A DNA stretch of 64,000 nt from Thalassia testudinum (lineage: Eukaryota > Streptophyta > Magnoliopsida > Alismatales > Hydrocharitaceae): positions 81,275,501 through 81,339,500 of the forward strand of contig JAZHRO010000013.1 in NCBI GenBank assembly GCA_037157565.1, in the 5' to 3' direction. A program made the translations under genes and the position numbers. Positions within the stretch are counted from its first letter, which is position 1, and every line of letters starts with the position of its first letter. Below, in pieces: positions 34,181 through 43,485 of this stretch. Below the pieces are notes generated by a model that did not search any database, was not told the origin of the DNA, and worked only from the letters and a program-made list of their open reading frames with translations.

Positions 34181-34989
34181 TGATTAAGTATCTAGCACAA
34201 GAAAGTCAACAGGGAAGAAGTCCTCCACTCTCACCAGGACATGTTCCAGTAACCCCCAAGGTGTCTTAAGTGATCTGTCTGCAACCTGGAGGATGACTGA
34301 ACTAGGTTTTAACACACCTCCTCCCAAAAGGTCGTAGATAGAACTCGATACAATGTTCACCCCCACCCCCAGATCGAGCAGAGCCTCATCAATGTGTTGG
34401 TTACCAATAACCACTGAAAGATACGGGGCCTCTGGGTCTTTCATTTTGGGGGGTGTTCCATGTTGGAGAACCGAGCTAACATGGTCAGGCAGGATGATCA
34501 TGGCTTGGACCTGTCTCCTAGATCGGCACTTCTAGGTGCACAGGTTCTTTAGAAACTTGGCATAGGACGGGATCTGTTTGATAGCTTCCAACAGAGGCAA
34601 GTTGATCTAGACTTGCCTAAAAGTGTCCATAATCTCCTCCATCTTATCCTTGGCTCCAGGCAAGCCAACAGAAGATTCCCCAAGAGCAGATAAGCACTCT
34701 GGATAGGGCACCCTCGGCTTCTGGGTAGAGGGGTCATCATGGCGGGAGAGGGGTGGCAGACTGACGACATCCTCAGGGTGGGTGATTTCAAGCGAGGGAG
34801 AGCAATGTGGCTCTTCCTCAGTGGAGATGGAAATCAGGTTAGGTGTAGGAGGGGAATCCTGAGACGTGACAGTAGGAGTGTTATCAGGCTTGTCAATTTT
34901 CTTTCCACTCCTCAGCACAGTCACAGCTTGGGCATGCTCCTTGAATACGACCCCCTTGCCCTTTGGGTTCTCCTCAGAAGAGCTAGGCA
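34181..34989 (-). pseudogene. Linker and protease of H
   Basis: The text GKLPSSSEENPKGKGVVFKEHA and LRSGKKIDKPD matches F at 5209-5300. The protease shows ALLDLGVGVNIVSSSIYDLL near 34370-34400 and then VILQVADRSLKTPWGLLEHV. The catalytic triplet is D-L-G as in F. The frame ends at a TAA near 34181, after which a frameshift separates it from RT. Confidence 0.8.
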
Positions 34990-36247
34990 ACTTCCCTGGA
35001 TCACGCTACCTAACTGCCTCAGTAAGATGACCAATTTGGGATTGCATATCAGTAATCATCTTATTCTGAGATTGGATGACCATATTATGATGCTCTTGCA
35101 TCACTTTCAACATGGCTTTAAGTTCATCCATCTCATAGGACTTATTCTGAGGAGGGCTTTCATAGGATGGCTGGTATATGGGTTGGGGAGGTAGGGGTCT
35201 TATATTCCCTAAGTTAGAAGCATCACCTTGCTTCCATGAGAAGTTTGGATGGTTCCGCCACCCCAGATTATAGGTATTAGAATACGGGTTATTATGAGGA
35301 GGTGGGCGAAAACCTTAGGTAGCGTTCAAGTCAGCCTGAATCAACTCAGGGAATTGATTCTCCTGGTGGCACTCCGCAGTGGCGTGCATTGTGCTTTGGC
35401 AAATGGAGCATTCACTTGAAGCCTGAAAGATAGAGGCTGCTTGTGGGTTCATGCCAGGGTTTGCTAAAAGCCTATCAAAGTTTTTGTTTAACAATTGAAT
35501 CTGATAAGCCAAATCCTGAGTAGCCTAGGCTTCATGGGCCTCCATCTTCCTCTGCAAGATTGATGGTTTTCTTTCTTGATAGGTAGAGGACATATGTATG
35601 GAGTTGTCACTTAATGTTTCAAATAATGCCCAGGCTTCATCCTCAGTTTTGGTCATAAAGGTTCCTACACAGGCTGCATCAATAGTTTGCCTATGCCTTT
35701 CAGATAATCTGTTATAGAACCTTTCAACCAACTGCCATCTTGGCATCTGATGGTGGGGGCATAACCTAAGAAGGTCATTAAAGTGCTCCCAAGTCTCATG
35801 AAATTGCTCCCCTCCCTGTTGAGTAAAACCCATAATCTCTCTTCTGTAATGGTTGGTCTTACTCATAGGAAAATACTTTTTCAAGAATTCTCCCTTAAGG
35901 GTGGCCTAATCATTTACCCTTGCATCGAGGGTATGATACCAGTGCTTGGCCTTATCCTTTAGGGAGAATGGAAATAGAGTCCTCATCAAGGCTTCATCAG
36001 TAAAGCCCTGGAGCTTCACCGTGGAACATACCTTGATGAATTCCTCAAGATGCCTGTAGGGATCCTCCCTAGTAGTACCATAAAAAGATGGGAGCAAAGA
36101 TATGGTGCTGCTCTTGATTTCATATGGATTATCCACTCCAGGTCTTTGGATAGGTAGGGCTTGGCGGGTTGTAGGGAGGAAATAGTCTCTCAAAGTTATC
36201 TAATTTTCACCAACCCTAATCTCTTCTTCAGGTCTTTCTTTAACCAT
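34990..36247 (-). pseudogene. Gag region of H
   Basis: The capsid-like part shows LPSFYGTTREDPYRHLEEF, TLFPFSLKDKAKHWYHTLD, LKGEFLKKYFP and ETWEHFNDLLRLCPHHQMP. It continues RFYNRLSERHRQTIDAA, all typical of the plant retrotransposon gag domain. A Cys-rich stretch CSICQSTMHATAECH (around 35400) looks like a CCHC-type knuckle variant (C-x2-C-x6-H-x4-C). Stops stand at about 36200, 35903, 35522, 35312 and 35007. Confidence 0.85.
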
Positions 36248-37615
36248 TTTTTTCTTTCTTGGTTAGCTTTCCTTATAATTCTCTCAGACTTAGGGTTGAA
36301 GAGAAGACTACTACTAAGAGAGCACCTACCAAGCATACACCAAGCAAACACAAGGCAAGAGGTCTTTTGTTAATTTAAAGTTCTTTAAGGCCTCTTCCAA
36401 CTCTTCAGCTTGGCCAAATATAGTCAAGGCAGTTCTCCATTCCCACATTAGTGGTATAAGAGAAATGAGGCACTTGAAATTTTTGGTCAATGACTGTTAA
36501 GAAGGTTGAGGTTACTTTTAGTCCTTTTTGGGTGATCAATCAAGTTATCAAACAATTGCGCACCCTAAATTGACCTTCAAGTGCCCTAAAGACGTACACT
36601 TTGTTACAATGATATTCTCTAATGCTCAAGTAAAAATGTACTCCAAGGATGAAACCAAGGGATGCAAGTAGGGCGAACCCTTCCTTTGAGGCGTTGCGTT
36701 AGCGGTGCCTCTTAGCTACCCTTGAATTCCTTTAAGGGGTGTCCCCCTCCTTAAAGTATCAAGTCACTCGGGCAAAAGTTAATATCACCATTTCAAAGCG
36801 AGATAGGAGGGTTTGCACCGATAAAGAGATAGATGCCTATAGCCTTAAGGGTCCAAGTCCTAGTGTAGGAAGTGTGCATTCACCGTGAAAAGTAATTTTG
36901 CTTTTGAAAACTACAATCAATTTATTCAAGCACTTCCTGTATATTTTCCTTTCTTTTTAAGAAATAATGTGACCACTTGATTAATCTTTTCAAATCAGTT
37001 TAAGTGGTCTTCTTTAATTATGTTCAGATGCAATGTGTGTGCAAATAACTGATGCAGTAAGATAAGAAATGAGTACCTTGCTCCAGCACTCTTCTATGCA
37101 AAAATGCACGTAATGTAGTAAGAAAATCTAGATGCTGCTCAAGCAATCCTAGATGGTCGTCCTATGGATATGCAGCTTCTAGCAGGCAGTTCGGATTTAT
37201 TTTCTCTTTTTTTTTGTAAAAATAAATGCGCAATCAAAAGATCTAACTACCACAGAAGGATCCAAAAATCTAAAGAATCGGGGACACTCCCCCACGAACT
37301 AGCCCCAGAGTACAAGGGTGAGAAAACAAATAGCTAGGCTAATCCTAAAGAGTCTATCCTAAAATTCTAAATCAGAAGTCTAAGAGGAAGAATCCTCCTA
37401 GATGGTCCTCCGTGCGTCTCCACGCATGTGGGATCAAGGCCCACAAGCTCCTGCAATTATCTCCGCGTATAGACGTTGCTCAAGGTAGACATCGTCTCTC
37501 AGCTGCGCCTGTCGCCTCATCAAATTCCTCGCACAGGAAAGATAAGGAATGATTAGATAAATGCACAACTCAGATTAATCAGAAATAAAGTCAGGTGAAT
37601 TTATTGCATCGATTG
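36248..37615 (-). mobile_element. Leader of H, noncoding
   Basis: The stretch between PBS and gag start has no conserved ORF. T-rich text near 36940-36960 and 37200-37215 and a CTC-rich part near 37380-37540 are the only features seen. Confidence 0.6.
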
Positions 37616-37635
37616 CCTCCCTGGCAACGGTGCCA
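37616..37635 (-). promoter_or_regulatory. Primer-binding site of H
   Basis: On the minus strand TGGCACCGTTGCCAGGGAGG follows the LTR. It is a tRNA-Asp-type PBS with two changes relative to B (GCGCC to GCACC and CCGGG to CCAGGG), both of the C-to-T/G-to-A type. Confidence 0.82.
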
Positions 37636-37637
37636 TT

Positions 37638-38580
37638 TCATCGGGAGTTCTTCGCTTGTAGAATAATGTCAGAAAAATATGTCGTTGTAGTGAAATCACA
37701 TGGTGGAAAATCCCAGATCAAAAGTATTTATCAGTAAAACCAACCACGAAAAGTCAAGTTGAATCCCCAGGGAGGAACAACTACAATAAATCACAAATAA
37801 GCAACAATCACATTTGCAGAAATATTTGTCAAAGGAATCAATGGATATGCTGCTCTGAATGTGAATTTTCAATTTATAAAGAAATCACGAGCTCATTACG
37901 TAAATTTCACGTAAGAAATCGAAGCTCTAAATATGTAAATAATGCATGAACAGTGGCATCCTATGTAAATTTTACTTGCATGTGGGTTAGGATGTAAATC
38001 AGAATCACAATTTCATGCAATCAACAGTTGTCAACATGAGGTGAATAATAATGCAAGAATATGAGGGTGTTGCCACAATGTTACCTCATTAAAATAACCA
38101 AAATTCAAAAATCAAGAGTCCACAATGGCATTCAATGTAATAACTATTTAACCTAAAAATAGAGGATGTTTTTCCTTTGTTCACGCGAGAAGAGGAGGCG
38201 ATGGCGGGCCGCGGGAAGCTCAGAGGAGGATAAGCATGACGAGAGCTTTCCGATGGTGGTGGTGACACTCTGAACGGTGGCCGACAGTCTTGCCGGTGAC
38301 GTGGAGGATGGTCGGTGTCAGTGGCAGCTCGCCAGAATGTTCGGGCTGCTTCCGACCTTCAGAGGGTGTTTTCGATCTCGTGAGGGTGTAGCGAGTTTGT
38401 TGGAGTTGATGGCACGAAGTTTCGAGGCTTGTAGACGTGGCTACGTGGAGGAGTTTCACGGTGACTTTGGGTTCTTTCAGTCTGTTGGAGAAGAAGACGA
38501 AGAAGGAGAGGAGGACTGCTGCATGGATGGTGCGTCGCACGCGAGGGGTGTGTGTGCAAGCATGCACGTGCACTCTGGGA
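37638..38580 (-). mobile_element. 5' LTR of H, truncated
   Basis: The stretch matches 27623-28570 almost throughout, from tcatcgggagttcttcgc (TG end mutated to TC) to the His-rich-ORF region. It ends at about 38580, where unrelated sequence with the PBS of element I begins. Confidence 0.85.
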
Positions 38581-38749
38581 GGGATCTGCCCACGTTCCCG
38601 ACTTCGTCTGCTTGTCTTATCCTTGCAATAGGTTCACCTGCACACCAAAAACAAAAATACCCGTGAAGAGAGAAGAGAAAAATTGAAAGGAATTGAATAG
38701 AAACTTACTTGAAGGCGCACTTCCTCGGCAACAACGCCAGAAAAGAGTA
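38581..38749 (-). mobile_element. PBS and leader start of gypsy element I
   Basis: On the minus strand TGGCGTTGTTGCCGAGG (38739-38723) is a PBS of the tRNA-Asp type with two changes. It is followed by a leader reading through gtgtgcaggtgaacc. The rest of the internal region is missing, fused to LTR H at 38580. Confidence 0.65.
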
Positions 38750-39189
38750 TGGTGTCGGTCGCGGATAGGTTGTTAATATAGTGATTTTATCGTTGAAATG
38801 TGTATAGTGGTTAACCTAAATTGGATCTAACCATCTCTTTACAAAATTTTTAGCCTGGCCTACTTGATTTTATCTTGTCACTTTTAGGCCTAGGGTCGAA
38901 CTCAGGGAAGTGGGGTTACAAGTTAAGTTTCTACGCCTTTCCTACAACGAGTCTCTTCTGTTCGTTTATTGTGTTTTTGGTATTTTTCTTATTTATATTT
39001 TTTCTGGTAATCTTTGTCCTTGAGGCACACCCTCAAAATTGAGTTCTTGGCTTTGAGCCAAAATAGGGTTCCAAAATGGGTCTTGCTATTCGCAAGATGG
39101 GGTACCTACAAGTCAAAGATTATCTTTTCTCTTTTATATATTTTTTTATCCTTTTACTAACAGGAAAGCGAAACAGAAATAAAGTAACT

Positions 39190-39755
39190 ACAGTATATAT
39201 ATATGTATATATTATGTATATAAAGGGTGGGGGTGGAGGTGGAGATGGGGTGTAGCATGGTGTTGAGTCAGTCGTCGTCTAGAGAGACGCAACCAACAGG
39301 ACTAGGTGCTGCGTGGAGTATGGGATAGATGGTGGAAGATGTATGTAACCACACTTTTTGTACGCGTGTATCGAGGAAATATTTGTAACTGGTGCAGATA
39401 TTCCCGTGATACAGCGTATGGTAAATAATGTGAAAATATATATATGTATATATGTAAATATATCTATATGTATATATATATATATATATATGGTTATAAA
39501 TATATAGGTATATATATATGTATTTATATATAAATATATGTATATGTTTATATATATATAGGTATGTGTATGTATATATAACTATATAGAGATATATATA
39601 TATGTCTGTGTAAGTATATAGTAATATATGTATATATAGATATATGTACCTAAGTATATATATATATATGTATGTATGTATGTATTTATAGTTATAGATA
39701 TATATATGTATATGTATACTAATACTTAGTTATATAAATACTACTATATATATAG

Positions 39756-39799
<44 letters not shown>

Positions 39800-40080
39800 G
39801 TATATAAGTATATGTATATATGTATATATATATATGTATAAATATATGTATATATGTATATATATATATATGTATAAGTATATGGATATATATATGTATA
39901 TATATATTTATATATATATGTATGTATGTATACTAATACATAAGTATATAGGTACTATTATATGTATAAATATAAGTATATATATATATATATGTATGTA
40001 TGTATATATATATGTATATGAATATATGTATATATCAATATATATATGTATACGTATATATATATATGTATGTAATAGTG
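39190..40080. repeat. TA/TATG microsatellite, about 0.9 kb
   Basis: Nearly pure alternation of tatata with interspersed tgta units, broken by short unique words. Apparent ORFs here (Tyr/Ile/Met strings) are repeat translations. Confidence 0.95.
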
Positions 40081-40172
40081 TATAGGTGTGTGTGTGTGTG
40101 TATGGAAGTGTGAGTGAATGTGTGTGCAAGCGTCGATGTATAGAGAGTGTTGTGAGAGAGAGAGAGAGAGAG
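40081..40172. repeat. TG and GA microsatellites
   Basis: A (TG)n run at about 40085-40101 and a (GA)n run at about 40153-40172 flank a tgtgagtgaatgtgtgtgc stretch. Confidence 0.9.
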
Positions 40173-41075
40173 TGGGAGAGATAGAGCTGCAAGTTAAGTC
40201 GTCTACAGCTTTCCAATGCCGTCTGGAGGTTCAAGTTCGCGTGCAGGCGCGCAAGCACACAGACAAGCGAACGCTGGAGGGCGAAGGGTGCGGAAGGAGA
40301 CAACGCACCATGCTGCGCGAAGGCTGGCGCGGGCAGAGATGCATGCGCGGGTTGCGGCCGGTTGCGGCGCGCCGCGTGACCGGCAAAGTGAGAAGCTCCT
40401 CGATCACACCACTGTAGCCACAGTGTCGCGCAGACCTACGTGAACAGTGGCTACAGTGTAAGGCGAGCCGCGCAACCGGTAGCGGGCGGTTCTGTGAGTG
40501 TGGCTGACTCGGCGCGTGCGGCGGAGTGGCTTCGGCTGGTGGCTTGTGGGTGGAAGGTTGCTATAGGGAGTGCGCGGAGGGCTTGAATCGCGAGCAAAGG
40601 GGTGCGACAGGGCATGCGGAGGTCTGTGGGTGCTGCTGGGGTGCTTGGCCGGCCGCTGCAGAGGTGCGCAAAGGCCGGTTGCGGCGGAAGAGAGCGCGAC
40701 AGGGCGGAGAAAGCGAGAGGCGGAAAGGGCCTGCAAGCGCGCACAGAGGGCTGGGGCGCCTGCAGGCGTGCACGGAAGGAGGCTGGGCGGCTACTGTGTG
40801 CTACTGCTGCCTTCTTGTTGCTGCTGCAGGGCGTGCGAAGCATTGAGCTTCAAGCTTGAAGCTGCAGCTCCAATGGCAGAAGTTGTTGGAACGGACAAAA
40901 CGAGAGAAGAGCCACCATGCCCACTGGCTCTTTGAAGAGCTGGGCGGTGGTGGTCTCGCTGTGGTGGTGCGCACCACAGTGAGGGCTCCTGCCCGCCGGG
41001 TGTCTCCTCGGAGGAGGGTCGGCGTATGGAGGAAGAGGGAGGAGAGGGTGGTTTCCAGACGTCCAAACCTAGTGC

Positions 41076-42009
41076 CAGACATCCTGTGTGTCATCTGATG
41101 ATTATATACTAGAACCCTATTTAGGTCTGAACCAAGTTAGGAAGGAAACCCTCCTAGAATCAAACGTCTGACTTGGTTCCAAGACATCTTAAACAGGTTT
41201 TCCAAACATTTGATACCTAGACCGGACATCTGATGACCCTGTCAGAATCAAAATTGATTTTGATTACGGCTTGTTTTGCCTTGGGTTCAACCCTAATGAC
41301 TATGGAAACTTTCTAAGGGCTTCTAAAGCCTTCCAAGGCCCTCTATAAATAGAGGAGGACCCTTGCCTCGCAAAGACACACCTTGAATACCATTTCCACA
41401 TCTCTTGTGTCAAAAAGAAGTAGAAGATCATCTAAAAGAAGTTCTAGCTCTCCAAGCTTTTGTTCCACATCTACAGAGCTTAAATCCAATTGCACACCTA
41501 CTCTCCCTCTACGATTACTAGAGCGATGAGGTGCCCCCGCATGGTTCACGCACCCGCGTCGTTACGCCGACGCACTCCCTTCATCAAAGGGAAGTTTCTT
41601 TACCTATAGTAGCTAGGTTAATCTTTGTTGGCTCTATAGGTTGTGTTGTAATTTTTCTTTGTAATTGTGTTGGGTATTCGTGTTGCGAATTCCCATCTCC
41701 TTTGTGAGACAAAATCCTTCTCTTGAAGAGAAGGGGTTTTGAGGTACACTACTCTCGTTCAAAGTAGTGTGGTTGTAAGAGGTTAAGTCATGCTCGTTGA
41801 AGTGACTTGTTTAGTGGATTTGATCGACTAGGTCTATTGGGAAATCCTAACTCGAGAGGTTTAGGTGGTGGTTTTCACCCGATTTGGGTTTCCACCTAAA
41901 AATTCTTGTGCCTTTTATGTGATTTTGCTTTTTGTGAGATTGTTTACATAATTTCGCATTTCATATTACGTCACGCATATCTCACCCCCTCTCATAGGAA
42001 ATTACAACA
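41076..42009 (+). mobile_element. Copia-like LTR 3' part
   Basis: A TATA box (TATAAAT, 41344-41350) sits in ccctctataaatagagg. It is followed by a C-rich leader, text such as ggtctattgggaaatcc and ttaggtggtggttttcaccc, and an end tttacataatttcgcattt...ttacaaca near 42009. This is the layout of plant Copia (SIRE/Tork-like) LTRs. No PBS is seen directly after it, and no partner LTR is in the window, so it may be a solo or truncated LTR. Confidence 0.45.
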
Positions 42010-43485
42010 TCCTGCAAATTTGTACTCGAAAGCACAAATCAAACACTAGGTAAGGGAACATAATATATGACACCATGCCTTCAGAAATTCATGCACATGT
42101 ATAAGGAGTAAACGGACAGTAGTTGAAAAAGGATTATAGATATTAATGAAAACTCAACTGGAGAATTTCAGATTAATCACTTCTTTTCTAAGTAACCATA
42201 AAAGTTCATAATTAGGTCAGAACATAGAACAAGTCAGAGTTAAGAACAAAAAAAATAGAAAATAAAATGAAGTAGAACTATGGGAAAACACCAGTAGTTT
42301 ATCTTCCACTTCCATAAAGAGAAACACACCATCTTTTCTTGGCATGCGTTGAGAAGTACTCATTTACAAATTTCCTCTAGAACTCAATATTGTTATCCTA
42401 CAAGCCAACAAAACAGAAGCATAAGAATAAAGTTCATAAATGACTCATAAGCAGACCCAGCACAAAAAGGCTCAAGACATGAAAATCTTATAAAAGGTAT
42501 ATGCTGCTAGTGATACATATACTGAGGCAAACGTTGGGCGCACATTCCTGGCTCATAAACAGAAGGCTTCACTAAAGACCTCAAGGAGATTGTTTGCGGC
42601 TGTAGTTGTTGTTGGTGGTGCTGGTGCTGTTGCTATTGGGGTTGTGGCAATTAAGGCCTTTGCTGGGGCAATGCCTTGAGGAGAAGCTGCTATTACTGGT
42701 GCTGCTGTTGCTACTACTGCTGCATGTGTAAGAGTCATTGCTGCTGCAGAAGATTCATCTGCGTTGCAGCTTGAGACGTCTGTCGAGATAACTGCAAGAG
42801 CTGTTGCTACTGTTGTAAAAACATCGATGAATCATAATGCTAAGACTCTAACTTGACAAGACCCAAGCTCCTCATAGCCTAAAGTTGCTAAGGCTCCACT
42901 TTCACCGAACCAAGATTGCATAGGGATAACACCACAAGTCAGAGTTAAACAAAAAAGGGTGAACGAAGGGAAAAAGGGTAGGTAGATCTGATACCTGAGC
43001 TCTTTATTGCCAATTTTAGAATAATAACCAAAGTCCACTACTATTGTTGGTGCTACTACCACTGTGAAAGCTTTCAACACCGTCGCCTCCTTTGTTTTCA
43101 ACAGTCCCATTGGTGGCTGTGTGGAGTGATCAACCATTTCTCCTCATCATCTATTATCATAAATGCTAACAGGTATACTTTACAAAGAAACATGTTAACC
43201 TACCTCATACATTCTCCACAAATACAAAAATACTCACATCATTATTTCCCAAATTCATATACCACAAATGCAAACATACTCATATCATTATTTTCCACAT
43301 TCATATACCACAAGTGCGAATATATATTCTACCATTCATATATATGTTCCACCATTCACCAAATGCATGATACTCATTCATAAATAAAACACATGTATAT
43401 ATCACATGTTTTGAAATGTATACATAAAACTAGACATGTGAAAATAAAAAAAAGCCAAGCAACTATGTAGTGGCTTCTATGCCGC
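42010..43485 (-). mobile_element. 3' flank of the CACTA genes; GCT-rich tract
   Basis: No conserved protein is found. A trinucleotide-rich stretch (ctgctgttgct type, 42590-42830) encodes Ala/Thr-rich text on the minus strand (42738-42553). A second short frame (43137-42832) and AT-rich sequence with caaatgcaaacatactcat repeats (43200-43340) follow. Confidence 0.5.
43230..43345. repeat. Short tandem repeat with cataccacaaatgc-type units
   Basis: Units reading ttcatataccacaa(a/g)tgc(a/g)aa(c/t)ata recur three times at about 42-48-bp spacing. They lie in the 3' noncoding part of the CACTA. Confidence 0.5.

Larger units (their letters stand above)
30870..36247 (-). pseudogene. gag-pol of element H
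   Basis: The start at 36247 (ATG) gives MVKERPEEEIRVGEN and, past one TAG, ITLRDYFLP; the usual Athila gag start text makes this the best start. Reading is collinear to the pol stop at 30870 with one frameshift (between 34184 and 33575) and about a dozen stops. Order: gag, linker, protease, RT, RNase H, integrase. This polyprotein would form virus-like particles and copy and insert the element; here it is inactive. The frameshift falls between protease and RT. Many stops are TAG or TAA where F keeps Gln. Confidence 0.88.
27623..38580 (-). mobile_element. Athila-like Ty3/Gypsy element H
   Basis: On the minus strand: 5' LTR (38580-37638, cut short), PBS (37635-37616), leader, gag-pol (36247-30870), 3' noncoding region, PPT and 3' LTR (29229-27623). 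It is the fullest gag-pol element of the window. No env-like ORF is found between the pol stop and the PPT. The element is inserted in the 5' LTR of C; the far end is lost at the junction with element I, so its target duplication cannot be checked. Confidence 0.9.
38750..41075 (-). mobile_element. LTR of element I with microsatellite and GC-rich part (left end clear, right end not)
   Basis: Minus-strand LTR end ...CCGACACCA lies ten bases before the PBS. Plus-strand text gggtcgaactcagggaagtgg (38892-38912) is the U5 text seen in other gypsy LTRs. Inside are a long TA microsatellite (39190-40080) and a GC-rich stretch with many spurious ORFs (40200-41070). I cannot place the outer end; 41075 is only a guess. 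No gene is seen. Confidence 0.45.

Noticed and set aside
39792..40303. ORFs of Tyr/Ile/Met strings
   Set aside because: They are translations of the TA microsatellite and the adjoining TG/GA runs.
40404..41098. Cluster of overlapping ORFs on both strands
   Set aside because: GC-rich LTR-like sequence with stop-poor composition; no domain and no agreement between frames.
42049..42070. cactaggtaaggg as the left end of the CACTA transposon
   Set aside because: Only CACTA plus a few bases agree with the right end CACTACAAGGAAAGTG; no subterminal repeats follow.
43200..43345. CRISPR-like array (short repeats with spacers)
   Set aside because: Only three degenerate AT-rich units inside a plant transposon; no cas-like gene anywhere.
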